Positions 39,693-52,140 of a stretch of DNA of 64,000 bases are shown here, in pieces. The DNA lies in the NCBI GenBank assembly GCA_016748015.1, contig JAAOMT010000468.1:31151-95150 (forward strand), read 5' to 3'. The position numbers and the translations under genes are program-made. This DNA is from Geosiphon pyriformis (Eukaryota > Glomeromycota > Glomeromycetes > Archaeosporales > Geosiphonaceae). How positions within the stretch are numbered: the first letter of the stretch is position 1; every line of letters begins with the position of its first letter. The notes beneath the pieces were generated by a model. It made no database searches. It saw only the letters and a program-made list of their open reading frames with translations, and was not told where the DNA came from.

Positions 39693-39835
39693 TATTGTTC
39701 TGATCAGTCCAAGTGGCTGGTTATGTATAGAAAGTACATAATTTGTGCCTAGTTTAGATCACTTAGTTTGATGTATTGTGCTGGGTGGCATTTGGGCTTC
39801 ACTCATTAAAAGTAATAAAAAAATATATATATATA

Positions 39836-39959
39836 ATTTGATTATTATTTATTATAATACAATTATAAAAAATTTTAAAATTAAGTATAGTTTATGTTTT
39901 TTTTATATATAATTATTATTCAAACTAATTAAAACTATATTTTATATATATATATATTT
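39836..39959. other. AT-rich stretch between two LINE tails
   Basis: A/T-only sequence with TATA runs, lying between the plus-strand tail of copy B and a minus-strand LINE tail. Confidence 0.6.
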
Positions 39960-40078
39960 TTTTATTATAAGTTTTATGAGTGTAGCCCAACTACTACCTA
40001 AGTACATAGAATCAAAAACAAAATTTAAATTAAGCATGGCTTATGTCTTTTCTACATATAACTAGCCACTTGGTTATA
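39960..40078 (-). mobile_element. LINE 3'-end fragment, minus strand
   Basis: Reverse-complement reads GTGGCTAGTTATATGTAG, then AGTAGTTGGGCT and ACTCATAA, the same 3' UTR landmarks as in copies B and E. It directly follows the tail of element D in the same orientation, so the 3' UTR is present twice in tandem here. Confidence 0.75.
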
Positions 40079-40080
40079 TT

Positions 40081-42500
40081 TTTTTTTTTATTATAAGTTT
40101 AATGAGTAAGACCCAACTATTATCTAAAAATTAGGACCAAACTAAGTAATCTAGGGCTAAATATGGTTCACATGCTTACTATATGTAACCAGCTACTCGA
40201 ACCAGTTCAGGCTATACTACATTGATGCACCAGAAAAAAACTTACCCAAAAAAGACATATTTTGAACAATCTCAAATAATGTAGCACTATTATTAACCAA
40301 TTCAACAAATCACTCAGCTGTCTTAAAGGCATCACTCTTTATAATAGCAAATTCATGTTCCTAAAGAAACATCAAATTAGAAAACATATTATCATCAAAA
40401 GATGACAAGCTTACATGAGGGCCAGACATATCAATGTCCTCAAAACCACACTTAGTTTTCAGAACAACCACTTCTCACTCCAACTTATCAACAGCCCTAC
40501 TAAAAGTACTCATGTGAACTAAAACCTTATTGACTCTAAGACCAAAAGCAGAACTTAAAACCAGATTACTATTAACAAATTGTTTAAAAACTTTGATCAT
40601 AGAGCCAATAAGCTTGACAATAGATTCAACCAAAACAGAAAGCTTGGCCAAATCAAATTTCAGAGACACCAGTTGAGAAAACACCAAAGAATCTTTAACA
40701 GCAACAGGAGAAATAGAAACTACCAAAGGAGGAAACTCAGAGAGAACAGGAGAAACAGATGCCTTTGCATAAGACAAAGAACTAATAAAATGCAGTTTAA
40801 ACATCTTGGGAGCCTTAAAAAGAGAAAGTGGAGCAATCTTACAGTCCATGACCAAGTGGTCAATCTCTTGATACCAAAAACAGCACCAACAACCAGGAGT
40901 TTCTCACCAGATATAGCACTTTCTTAGTGTATCAGTTTTAACAACAGCAAGGTCCAAATCAGCTTGAGAGCCAAACGTAACCAGAGCAAAGCAAAAATAA
41001 TGACCAGAATTAGGAGACCAAGGAATAAAACAAGACCAACCACCAACTTAAGAAACCATATCACTGATTTCAAAGACAGTGCAGCCAGAAGAAAAGTTGA
41101 CCAACTTGGCCTTAAATCTATTATGAGACACAATTGTTTTTTGTTGATTTACAAAAGAAAGAATCTAAACACTATTCTTGTCTACCAAAACTGACCAGTG
41201 ATCAAAAGCAGATGTGGCAACAACCAAATTCTTAAAATGGACCACAATATACTGCCAAATGCCAGCAGGCTTCAGCACAACATGAGTAATCACACCAAAA
41301 ACACTGAGAGCTGTCTTAATGTTAACAGCAGACACACTCAAAAGCATATCATGCAACGCAAAAGAGCCAGATTCAGAAACCACCAAGGATTTGGCAATTT
41401 TAAGTGTGGCCAAACATACAGAGCTTGTAAGCTCAACCAAAAATGCAGCTTTTAAAGACACTTAAGAAGCAAACTTTACACAAAACAGCTTCATATTGTC
41501 TTTTGATACTGACTTTGCACCCAAAAAACCATGTACTAACTGAAAAACAGCCTTAATATGAGCCAATTTGATCTTAAAAGTAGCATCAGGCATTAAAGTG
41601 AAGGCCATCCACTCAGCAAATCTTTAACAACTAGTAATAGTTTTCCAAGCACCACCAGAAGTAGCACCAGAAACTAGAGGAGAAGATAATTCAGTTTCTA
41701 TTTGATCAGTCCAGTTCTCAAGAACAGGTAACCCAACAGAAGAAGATTGTTTTGCTTCTAAAACCAATGATTATTTACTAAAAGACACCACATTTGGCAA
41801 CACAGCCAGTGGTTCATTTAGGTCTATCTTGGATAACATACTGGATAATGCTATAGAGATTTTATCTAAGATCTCATTGGGAACCACAAAGGGGCTTGGT
41901 GTAACAATAACAGAGGCAAGTAACTGTTCCCATTTTTCTAAACTTTTGGTCTTTTTGACTATTTTCTTTGAAGAGAAGATGCTAGCAGCACCAGATATAG
42001 AAGCTATGGAAAAGAAGACCAGTTTGTTAACTGGTCTATTATTAAAAATTTTTGGGCTCTTAATAAAGGTAGAGACAACACTGAGACTAATCCAAGTGTG
42101 TTTCTTTGAGAGAACTTTAACTGGTGAGAAACCAGCCAAAGATGAGAAAGTTGCTTTAGTGGCCACCAAAGACAGCTTATCATAATTACTGAGTAAAGAC
42201 AAGGCTTCTAAAATGTTCTGTCTAGTTGCTTCTACAACAGAGAGAGCTCTTCTGGTTGAAATTTTATTAGATATCTTAGGACAGATATTAGGTGCAGCTT
42301 TTTTACTTTTTGCTCTGGTCATAGTCATAAAATTAAGGAGACAAAGAGTTTTTTTGTGTTTTTGTTATATTTATACTAATATTTTTAATATTAATAATTT
42401 AAATAATATGAATAAATTTGGCTTAAAAATATTAAAAAAGCTATTATTATCAACAAATAAAATAATTTAAGATAATTATAAACAATTTTATACTTTTTTA
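40081..42500 (-). mobile_element. Single-ORF element D with a LINE 3' end, probably non-autonomous
   Basis: On the minus strand one gag-like ORF (42328 to 40217) runs straight into the LINE 3' UTR (GTAGCTGGTTACATATAG, AGTTGGGTCTTACTCATTAA) and an A-rich tail near 40090. No endonuclease or reverse transcriptase lies between. Shared tail with ORF1-only coding suggests it is moved by the LINE machinery. Confidence 0.7.
40217..42328 (-). pseudogene. Gag-like ORF of element D (RRM-like segments and zinc knuckle), decayed
   Basis: Starts MTMTRAKSKKAAPNI at 42328, a basic N-terminus. After several stops it has KLFCVKFASxVSLKAAF and an LSVFGVITHVVLKPAG segment (41165-41461) resembling tandem RRM folds. 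A cluster C-x2-C-x7-H-x4-C (CWCC...H...DCK) near 40855-40905 looks like a knuckle. The tail reads DDNMFSNLMFL and VQNMSFLGKFFSGASM before TAG at 40217-40219. About 700 codons in all. It is clearly distinct in sequence from ORF1 of copies A, B and G. Confidence 0.65.
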
Positions 42501-42542
42501 AAACATAATTTATTTATAATATTAAAATTTAATCATGCTTTA

Positions 42543-42899
42543 TTGAATGAATTCTCTCTGAGTGCTCACTTATTTTTTTTGGAATGCTCTTTGGAGCTCT
42601 TATTGAATCAGGTATTTGACATTGTTTATAAGCTTAACAGTGTGAAATTGGTGCTCTTGGCTGTTTTTCCTCTTTCTTATGGTTTTGTTAACTTATTGGT
42701 TGTTAAATTGGATGCTGATTTTGATATGGTTTTAGATAGTTTAAAAGTAATATCTTTACCTCTCTCTCTGGTTACTGTCAATGCTTCAGTTTTGGGTTTA
42801 AGTAATTCAAAAATTTTAACTACCAAAGTAGGCAGTTTGGAGTCAAAGTTGGTAACTCTCAAGACCTTTGTTAATTTAGTTTTAGCAAAGTTAAATTAA
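42543..42899 (+). pseudogene. LINE C ORF1, C-terminal fragment
   Basis: Reads LFFLECSLELLLNQVFDIVYKL and SKILTTKVGSLESKLVTLK, the Ser/Leu-rich helical C-terminus found at 17830-18120 in A and 56820-57130 in G. The N-terminal two thirds, including the zinc knuckle, are missing. Confidence 0.8.
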
Positions 42900-44351
42900 T
42901 TGTGTGCTGACTCAGTTTTTTTTGCAAACACTTCTTCTCAATAAGTAAATTGGTCTGGAAAATAGCTACATGCAATATTTAGGATATCAATGTCTCTGCT
43001 AAGCAAAAAAACATTGTTTGTTGGCATAAGAATTCAAAGAATATAGTTTCAATTATTATGGAAACAAAGTTGAGGTCTAGTATTAAGTTATGAATTATGA
43101 ATAAGTTTGATGAGATAAGAGTCTTTTTATTTGGTTTAGACAAGAGTTTTTTTGGTGCTAAAATAGTGATTATTATGAACAATTTTCTGACTTGTTATGT
43201 GTATAAGATTGAAGAAGTTTTTGGTTGGATTATTTCAGTGCAGTTTCTCTTTAAAAGCAAGCTTTTGGTTGTGATTTTGGATTTGTATGCTGGTGTTTTT
43301 GCTAAGACTAAGTTTGGTCAGACTTTAGAGGTTAACTTCTTTATTGCTAAAGCTGTTAACTCCAGCACTTTTGTGGTTCTGAGTGGAGATTTCAATAAAG
43401 ATAGATCTAAGAAAAATGCAAATTTCAAGTTTTGCTCAGGTCTGGGCTTGGTCAATTTATTTAGTGGACATCTACTGGTTAAAGCTTCTACTTAGAGCAA
43501 TTTAAAGGGTATTGAGAAAATTATTGATTATGTTTTTGTGAGTAAAAGTCTGTTATTTACAATGGCTGGTCATAAAGTTAATTTTGTTTATGATTTTTTT
43601 AATACAGATTACAAGACCATTTTGGTTTCAGTTGGTTTGGGTGATCTTCTAAATGCTTATTTTAATAGTAATTATAAGCAGACTAATAGGGATAAATAGA
43701 AGTTTTGAATCAAAAATGCTGATTTTAATAAGTAGTCACATTTTAAAAAGTGTTTATTAAACAGATTCTTGAAAAAGTTGGATGAATTTAATAATGTAAA
43801 AAATAATAAAGATTTAGATACTATGTGAGAGATTCTTAAGGAGATGGTGATAAGCTTTGCTAATAAAGTGTTTTCTAAATTCTGGTTTAGTGAGTTTAAA
43901 TGTTTAAGAAATAAGCAATCATTAAAGTTTTTTAAGCTGAAGTTGTTAATAGTTAAGATAGTAAAATATTTGAGTTCATATTAGGAGTTAAAAGCTAATT
44001 ACCTTATTAGTATTTGGTTTACTATTAATGATAAGAAAGCTTTTAAAATGCACATTATGTTTAATAATAGTAAAAGCATAAAAAAAATTCTACATTATTT
44101 GTTAAGAGTCAAAAAAAATTACTATAGATCCAAGTATTATAAGTCTAAGATTATTAAAAATATTTCTATTAAAAAGATAATAAACAAGCACATAAAAAAC
44201 TTTTGTTCTAATAAAGGATGTATAATCAAGATTGTTTTAGAATAACTATTTCAATAAGTAGTATTTAATCATTTGATAGTAAATAATGATCTGATCTTAA
44301 TACTTAGTAAGATTAAGTCTATAATTAACATTACTATAGAAAAGTAAATAA

Positions 44352-45340
44352 TGTTATCCAAATAGAAAAACCAATCCAAAGTTATGGGAAAAATATGACC
44401 AAAAACATGACAATATAAAATAACACAGAATAATACAAAAGAACACAGAATAATGCATAATAACTTAGAATAATATAATACAAAACTTGATAATGTATTA
44501 TAGTACAAAATAATTAATTAAAACATAAGATAACTAGTAATAACATAAAAAAATGAAGCAATAACAGAAATAGCAAAGCAATAACTAGCAAGAATAAAAC
44601 AATTAAAAAGCAATTTTGTAAAACAAAAGAAGATATAAAAATAAGTAGTTGTAAAAGTTAGAAAGACAGATAGACAAGAATCAATTTTTTTTTTCCTTAT
44701 AAACATTATATCTTACAAAAATAAAGAAAACTCAAAATTATTAATATATGATTATTAATCATCTTGTGCTTAAATCAAATTAATTATTGTTTTATACTTT
44801 TATTCCAGAATAGATGCTCTTAGCATAAACATCTTAAATTCTTAATGACTTGAACCAATTGCTTTTGATTACAGCAATTAATGATACTAATTTTCTTTGA
44901 ATTTTATTTTTTCTTTTATTTTCTTTCTTTTTTTTTTATTTTATTTTCTTGTGAAGTGACAACATAAAAAAATTGACTGTCTAGAAATAGACTTTATAAT
45001 AATCTGGTAAAAGAGAGAAGTTTTTCTTAAGTTTGGATATTAATATTATTTTGTTAGCTTACCAGAAAGACAAAAAAATACCATCAGATTTTAGTAACTG
45101 TATTTGACTAGCTTGGAAAAGAAAGCTCATATTGATAAGTGGTCACACCAAAAAAATTCTAACTCTGTGTCTTATAACCAAAGAACTCTACAGGTAAATT
45201 CATAACAATTACAAAAATTTTAAGAGATTAATAAACCAGATACAATAAACAAATTTATAAAAAAAACTTTCAAAGCTCCCTTAAACTCAAAAATCAGAGC
45301 ACCAAACATTACTACCATATTACCAAGTTTATTTGTAACA
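44352..45340 (+). repeat. Solo LTR inside LINE C, same family as 19593-29406
   Basis: Starts TGTTATCC and ends TTGTAACA. It shares with the Ty3 LTRs the start AAATAGAAAAACC, a TATA-like AGATATAAAAATA, the hairpin at 44857-44879, and GTGACAACATA. Flanks AATAA and ACAAA are imperfect as a 5-bp duplication. No internal element remains, as expected after LTR-LTR recombination. Confidence 0.85.
44857..44879 (+). other. Conserved LTR hairpin (solo LTR in LINE C)
   Basis: AATTGC, loop TTTTGATTACA, GCAATT: a perfect 6-bp stem with the same loop pattern (T-Y-T-T-R-A-T-Y-A-Y-R) as the other LTRs. Confidence 0.55.
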
Positions 45341-48300
45341 ACAAAAAAGCATTTAGTCTCCAATTCTCTACCTACTCAATAGTCTAATCAATATATTTCT
45401 TTGAACTATATTAATAATAGTGTATTTTCAAATATTATGTGTAATATCAAGTCTGATAAGTTTTTCCAGATGGTTAAAAGATTGCTTAATAAGAAAGCTG
45501 TTGACCTTTTTGGTATTTCTAATAAACTTTGGAAGCATAGAAATATACAGGTTTTGGACAGTTTGTTAAATATTTTTAATATATGCTTAGTGTTAGATAT
45601 AATGCCCACATAGTAAAAGCAAGTCTGGGTTTCTATAATACCAAAGTCATATAACTAAAAAAGAACTCTTACCAATACCAGGTCTATAGTATTGATTAAG
45701 ACAGCTTGGAAGATATTGTCTAAAATCTTATTAAACAGAATATTTCTGGTCTGCAGTAAATTTAATGTCTTGTGTGCTAATAATTTTTTGGTTCTAAAGA
45801 GTATGCTTACTTAAATTCTAACTTTTCCTATTGGTTTAATAATTAAGAATGTATTGAAAAAAGACAGAGATCTATAATTGGTTCTTCAAGACATGTAAAA
45901 AGCTTATAACTCAGTTGAATGATTTTATTTGCAAAACAGCTTAGCTAAGATCAAAATGTGTCTTTATTTTATAGATTTTTTTAAAAATATATATAATGAT
46001 CAGACCAATCAGATAATGATAAACTTTGGACTCACTAGTAGGTACACTGTTCATAATAGTTTGGATTAAGAGAATGTATTTTTATCATTGCTGTAGAGAA
46101 TTTTTTATGATTCTTTGCTTTGTGAAATCAAAAGGCATAAATAATTGTGTGGTTACAAATTAAGTTCAAAATTTTTCACAAAAACTAGTAAAATTAATTC
46201 TAAGGGTGACAAAACTTTCTTTTTTACAGCTGGTATCTTTGTTAACAACACTATTTGAATTAAAAATTGCATAACAGCTACACAATATATTTTGGACATT
46301 ACAAGTAAGTTTTTTTTGATTAATAATATCTCAATTAATACAAACAAAATAGTTGCTATTTTTATTAACCAAAAAGCCAAAGAAACTTTGTTGTCTATTA
46401 GTGGTTTTAGTATCTTCATAGCCAAAAGATACAAGTTTTATCAATATTTGGGAATTTTTCTCTTAACAGATGGCCTGTTTAAGTCAAGCTTAGCCAAAAC
46501 TTATTTAGATGTCAGGTTCTTTTTAAATATGGTTTTGAGAAAAACTATTACTGAGAAACAGTTTTTGTATTTAGTTTTTGCTATTTTGCACCCCATAATT
46601 GGCTATAGACTGCAGTTTAGTTGTGTTTCAAAAAGTGTGTACAAGAAGTAAGACAAAATAATAAGAAAAAAATTGAAGCTTAAGGCCAATCTGCCCAAAA
46701 ATTTTCCAAATAAAGCTTTATATTATTTTGAATTGTATGGTTTGAGAACTTTTGAGCAAATGCTAACTAAAAATTTGTTGACTGGTTTGGTTAATTTTGT
46801 CAATACTAACAAAATTCTTAGCAATTTATTCAAACACAAAGCCATAAAACTACAAGCTGCTAGCTAGATGCTCCAGCACTCTCTTCAAGTTTTGGTCAAG
46901 TTGCTAATTAATCCAATAAATTGTTTTTTGGCTGGTGCAATGTATGCTCTTAATTTGTGTAACTTTTCTTTAGGTGGTAATTTGTCTAATGTTCTTTAGA
47001 CTGAAAATAAAATTGCAATTCTGAATGTGCTAGGCTCAGACTATTATTGAATATGACAAAGTTTCTTAAAAAGTACAATATTATGTTTGTGAACCAGCTT
47101 CTGGACCATAACAATATGTGTTTTATATGAAACACTTTTTGCAAGTAAAAAAAGCTAAACCCTAGAAATCTGGTTCCTGTTTGGTCTGTTTCTCTGGTCA
47201 AATTTATTGATAAAGATGGTTTGTTATGTGGTAGGTTGTTGTTTTTTTATTTTATTTCTGTTAATTTTTCTTGTAATTTTGGCTATATTTATGAATGTTT
47301 GCTAAATTTTGGACTGAATTCTGTGAATATTTATATGAATGGCTTTGTCAAAAATTTGGGATTAGTAAGTATTTGTAGTAATACTGCTGTCTATTTTTCA
47401 AATGTGGACACTAGTATTAAGATTAAGATAAATAGGTTGCTATCTTTGACTTTAATGGAACTGCAGATTATTATTCTTACTTTAAAATGTGTGTTCATCT
47501 CTAAGTTAGTTATTTTATTTACAAACAGTTAAGCTTTATTAAACATGTGCTGCTCCAACAGTAATGTGTTTGGTCCTAATTTTTACAATAAATACTGGAT
47601 CAAAAAAAAACATATTCATTGGATTATTTCAAAAAAAAAGTTTGTTAGTTACATAAAAAAAGATCAAAAGTTATTCTGACAATGTTGGAAACAAGTATGC
47701 TGATTTTTATGCTAATTGTGCAGTTACTTTTAAGTCTTTTCTGTCTTTTGTAATGCTGTATCATTTTCTCAATATTAAAAGCAGGCCTGTTTCTAAGAAT
47801 GCTTGTTATTTTGTTAAAAAATTATTCAATATGATTAATTTCATTGGGTGAAAAGCCAGATGTGTTGGCAGCAGCATAAATGTAAGTTTCTGTGGTGGTT
47901 TTGATATGGCTAGAACTTTTAGTGTTTGGTATCTTGATAGCAAGATCTGATTTGGCTATACCAGTTCAGCATTGGCAACATTTTAATCATATTTTATGAA
48001 AACATTGTATTATTGTTTGCCAATGACTAAAAGAAAAAAAATGTATAATTCAAGATATTTGAGCATTGCTTATATCTAATGTAAAATGCTAAAAGACTTT
48101 GATCACATGTTTTTTTATATTTATAACAGCAGTGTCAGAGAAAAATTATTGTTTAATGCTACTCTGGAATGAAATGTATTATTAAGTGTTTTTACTAAAA
48201 AGAATATAGTTGTTCAGTCTTTAAATAAGACTATTTTATCTATTGATTTATATATAGCACTGGCTAAGAGATTTGTGTTGAAAAGTTGAGTGACTAATAC

Positions 48301-48760
48301 AGTATGCTATTTGGGCACTGATTTTGGAGGTGGTATAATGATTGTTAAATTGATTTATTGTTTTGTTGAAGGTCACAGATCTGCCATTTGGTTATTTACA
48401 GCCAAGTTGAAATTCTATTATAAGAAGCACAATTTTTTGCTATGTAATAAATCTTCTATTCTTTTGGTGTCTGGTTTGTCATTCTTGTGATCTCTTAGAA
48501 TAATTTGCAGTTTTGGTGTTAGATTGGGTATCTATGTTTGCTTTGAATTGCATTTTTGTTTGTTTAAGTTGAATTTTGGTTTTTTAAATAGTATTCCTAT
48601 GATAAATAGCTTAAGTGTATAGTGCTGCTTTGATTGGTCTAAATGATTGGTCACATATAAGAAAAACATGAGCTATATTTAATTTAGGATCTGATTTGAT
48701 TTTATATACTTAAATAGTAATTGGACTGTACTTATTAAATAAATAAATAAAAATTATTAT

Positions 48761-49129
48761 AATAATTACAGTAATTATTAATTTAAAAAAAAATAAAAAT
48801 CCAAGATTAAAAACATTTATATTTAACAAATTAAAAATTAAAAATTTTTATTTTTTAATTAATTTCTAATATTATGCTAATAATTTAAAAAATACTTCAA
48901 TATTTTATAAAAACTTAAATAAATTTATTAATTTAAGAACTAAAATCTTTTTTTATATTTAAAAAATAAGTAATATTAATTTAACTAGTAATATTATTTT
49001 ATTTATTATTATTATTGTTAAAGATTAAATCTTAATTATAATTTTTTTTAATTTTAAATAAAAACAAATTAAATAAATTATTATATAATAAAGCTGTTTT
49101 AAATTTAGAAAAACCAATTATTGCTATAT
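48761..49129. other. AT-rich spacer
   Basis: Only A/T-rich sequence is visible between the tail of LINE C and the minus-strand LINE tail of fragment F. Confidence 0.5.
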
Positions 49130-49625
49130 CTATTTTTTTTTAATTAAAAATTTATTAAATAAAGCTCAACTATTATCTAGTATATAGAATCAGACTAAGT
49201 GGCTCAAACTAAATACAACTTATATACTTACTATATGTAATTAACTATTTAGGCCAGACAAGACAACACTATACACTTATACTAATACTTACATTACAAT
49301 CTAGACCAGAAAAAAAAAAGCACAGCTTATAATAACCAAAACTAACAGCAAAAAACTCAAATAATATTAAGCATTTTAACTATATTATCTAATAATATTA
49401 ATGCTAAACTATATAACAAACCTAACACCACACCACTATCTCTAATCAAGCCAGCTTTTTCCATCTCAATCTTAAACTTAAACTTTGCCAGTCAAGTCCT
49501 AAAACAATATAATTTTACCAAATATCTCACAAAATCAACAACAACAGAAGTGGCTTCTTTCTTATCATCAATAATTCTAATAGTTTTTGTACAACTATAT
49601 ATATTAATAACCAATTTATTAAATT
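49130..49625 (-). mobile_element. LINE 3' fragment F, minus strand
   Basis: The minus strand encodes the last part of LINE ORF2 (TIRIIDDKKEATSVVVDFVRYLVKL, then KFKIEMEKAGLIRDSG), followed by the 3' UTR (GTAGTTGAGCTTTATTTAATAAA at about 49160-49180). It is 5'-truncated, as is common for LINE insertions. Confidence 0.75.
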
Positions 49626-49944
49626 TATTTTAAATATCAATTTAATAAGTATTATTATTAAAAAACTTATAACTTAATTAAGTTATTAAATTAATTATAT
49701 TGTAAATGCTTATATTATTATTATTAATAAAATTATAAAAATACTTATAAATAAAATTAATAATATTTTTTTAAAATTAATAATAATAATATTTTATTAA
49801 TGTTTTAGTTATAAAAATTATATAATATTAAGTATTTATTAATAATAACTAATTATTTAAAACTTATATTACATTAAATTAAAATAAATATTATGTAAAA
49901 ATATTAATCATTTATAATTATTTTAAGACAATTATTATTTAAAA
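49626..49944. other. AT-rich spacer
   Basis: Almost pure A/T sequence with no coding signal, between fragments F and E. Confidence 0.5.
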
Positions 49945-52140
49945 CCAAGATAAGTAGTTCTTATATTTGGTATTGACAGTTCTTTATCCTATAGTTAGTT
50001 ATAGAACACAGTTCAGCTTTGTTCCTATTGGTATATGCAACAAGTGAGATGCTTTGATTCATAAGAGCTTGAAGTTCAAATCCGGCCTACCTCTCAATTT
50101 TTCTAGTGATACTATTTATCACTCTTCTTTTTATGGTTTGAAGTCTTTTGTTTAAGTTCAGTTTAAAAGCAAGGTGGCCTCCCTCATTAGTTTTGTGAAC
50201 TCTGATGGCATCCTGAGTTGTTTGTTCTTTCACAGGTCTTATAACTTGCAAGTTCTGTGCTGGTGTCTTGTTTATCTATTGAGTTCTTCTGTGCGTATTC
50301 GTGTCAGTGCTTCTAATAACTTTCTGGCAGGCATAATTCATGTTCTTCTTGATTGCAATTTGTCCCTGGATGGCTCTTTGGCCAATTTCTTTTAGTTTCG
50401 TGGTGGAATCCCTATGTTTGTTGTTCTGAATGAGTCATAGTTTCTTAGGTTTTTTTCTTCTCTCCAACAGTATGGTATTGTTTTTGTGAATCAACTTTAT
50501 AATCATCATGGTTCTGTCTTTAATTGGTACACTTTTAAGTATTGGAGGAGATTGAATCTCCATGGCCTTGTTCCTAAATGGTTCAAGCTTTCTGTTGCAT
50601 TTTTAAATGGTAAAAATCTATTTTTCACTTGCTCCTCAGTTTTGGATAGTGTTGGTTCTTTAAACATTCTTGAATCTCATGATTTTGTTTCTGTTTGTGA
50701 TTGTCTCTCACAAGTTGATGACAGTTTGTTGGTATATATGGATGGGTCTCTTAGTAATCTGAGCTCAGTTGGCTGTAGAACTGGCACTGCTGTCTTTTTC
50801 GAGAACATTGATTTGGATTTGGGTGTTGGTGTATCAGGTTAGATGTTGTCCACTTTGGTGGAGTTGCAGGCTATTGCACTGGCTCTGAAGAGTGTTTCTC
50901 CTCTGTATTCTGTTAATTTGTTTTCAAATAGTCAATCTGCTCTGGATGCTTGTAAGTCAGAATTGGGTCTGGCATGTCCTGACTTTCGTAATCAGTGTTG
51001 GGTCAAACATTATTATATTGCCAATGTTATTTACAGTAAGAATTTAAAAGTCAGCTGACATAAGGTTAAAAGCCACTCTGGTGTTTCAGAAAATGAACAC
51101 ACTGACATGATTGTTGGTGTCACTTTTCTTTTTAATTGGTATTTTCTTCTTCACTTGGGTGAACACTTCATAATGGTTGATGGTGGTGTGGTTTCTGGCA
51201 ATTCTAGACATTTTGTCTATGATATTTATTATTCAGTTTGTTGTACATACTGGGAGGTTGGTTCTGGTTTCAGATTTTTGGTGGGTGGTTTGCTTTCTGA
51301 GGTTGACTGGCTCTGTTCATCTTTGGTTTGGCACCCTGACTTGCACATGACTGCTGGTTTTACCAGTAGACCCTTGGTTAATGTACACACTTATTTCATA
51401 AAGGCTTTGCACTATTGGCTGTCAATTGCTATTCAGAAGCATCTTTATAATAGATTATATCCTAGTGTGTTATGCTTATATTGTGATGATGTGAAAGTTT
51501 CAGATCATGTGTTTTCTTGTAAGATTGATGATTCTATTTGACATCAGTTGTTGGAATTCCATGTGGACTTCTAAAATGCAGTTTCTGGTTTCTCTTATTC
51601 TTCTTTGAACATACTTTAATTATTGTTTTCGTGTTTTTCTAACTCTTTCTTGTCTATGACATTCTATAAGGGTTTTATTTTTAATGATTAGTTTTATAAG
51701 GCAATTACCATTTTTCATAATCCCAAGATTGCTGGTTTGGAGATTGTTAAATTTGTGCACTCTCTTAGTCTTGCTTTTAAAAGTGATGTCTGGTTGGTTT
51801 GTGCCAAACATCATGCTTACATGAAGAAAAATGAGTTGATTCTCCTTGATGGTTCAATTCTCATCTCAGTTTCTGGTTTGGCTTTAGGGTTGTCAGCTGA
51901 GGTAGTCAAATTGTTTGGCATTGCCAATGCTTTTGGTATTCGTTTTGGCTTTTGCAAATCTTGTTTATTTTTTTCTGATGTAAGTGACTCAGTTTCAGTT
52001 CATATAGTGGCATAGTGTTGTTCTAATTGGCCCGAATGGCTGGTCACGTGTAAAAAATGCATGATTCATGCCTAGTTTAGATTATTTCTTTGATGTATAG
52101 CATTAGGTAGTGTTTGGACCTTACTCATTAAGTTAATAAA
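49945..52140 (+). mobile_element. LINE copy E, 5'-truncated
   Basis: Starts in the distal reverse-transcriptase region at DK-stop-FLYLVLTVLYPIVSYRTQFSF (49947; the stop is TAG for CAG) and continues through RNase H and the C-terminal part to the 3' UTR (GGCTGGTCACGTGTAA, about 52038) and an A tail near 52136. It is less decayed than C and F. Confidence 0.85.
49947..52015 (+). pseudogene. LINE E ORF2 fragment (distal RT, RNase H, C-terminal part)
   Basis: Segments: LQVLCWCLVYLLSSSVRIRVS (50250), VYMDGSLSNLSSVG (RNase H first Asp kept, 50732), LVELQAIALALKSVS (Glu kept, 50857), SNSQSALDAC (Asp to Asn, 50920) and KVKSHSGVSENEHTDM. Then WHPDLHMTAGFTSRPL and LYNRLYPSVLCLYCDDVKVSDHVFSC, the CxxC-type C-terminal segment, and LLDGSILISVSGLALGLSAEVVKLFGIAN. 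Stops at 49953, 50155, 50394, 50840 and others. Confidence 0.8.

Larger units (their letters stand above)
33090..39835 (+). mobile_element. LINE copy B, full length, decayed
   Basis: Leader AACTTCTTTCTC (about 33100) matches copy G. ORF1, then ORF2 with endonuclease, reverse transcriptase, RNase H and C-terminal part, then the shared 3' UTR (GGCTGGTTATGTATAG, 39716) and an A/T-rich tail at about 39810. Length about 6.7 kb. Confidence 0.87.
42950..48600 (+). pseudogene. LINE C ORF2, decayed
   Basis: Endonuclease part 43020-43660: ATCNI, IMETKLR, LSGDFNKDRSKK, FFNTDYKTI. Reverse transcriptase 45361-46870: YINNSVFSNIMC, LLNKKAVDLFGISNKLW and FVNN at 46238-46249 in place of FVDD (both Asp lost). 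RNase H 47320-47560: IYMNGFVKNLG (D to N), LMELQIIILTLK, FTNS. The C-terminal end is at about 48490. Stops at many former Gln, Trp and Arg positions. Confidence 0.8.
42540..48760 (+). mobile_element. LINE copy C, 5'-truncated, with a solo LTR inside
   Basis: Starts inside the C-terminal part of ORF1 (42543) and runs through ORF2 to the shared 3' UTR (GATTGGTCACATATAAG, about 48645) and a TAAA tail near 48740. A solo LTR lies at 44352-45340. It is the most decayed copy. Confidence 0.83.

Noticed and set aside
40580-41455. Plus-strand Asn/Arg-rich ORFs
   Set aside because: Antisense of the gag-like ORF of element D.
40081-48760. Element D plus LINE C as one insertion with a 5' inversion (twin priming)
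   Set aside because: D has its own complete 3' UTR and tail and a different ORF1, so it is a separate element.
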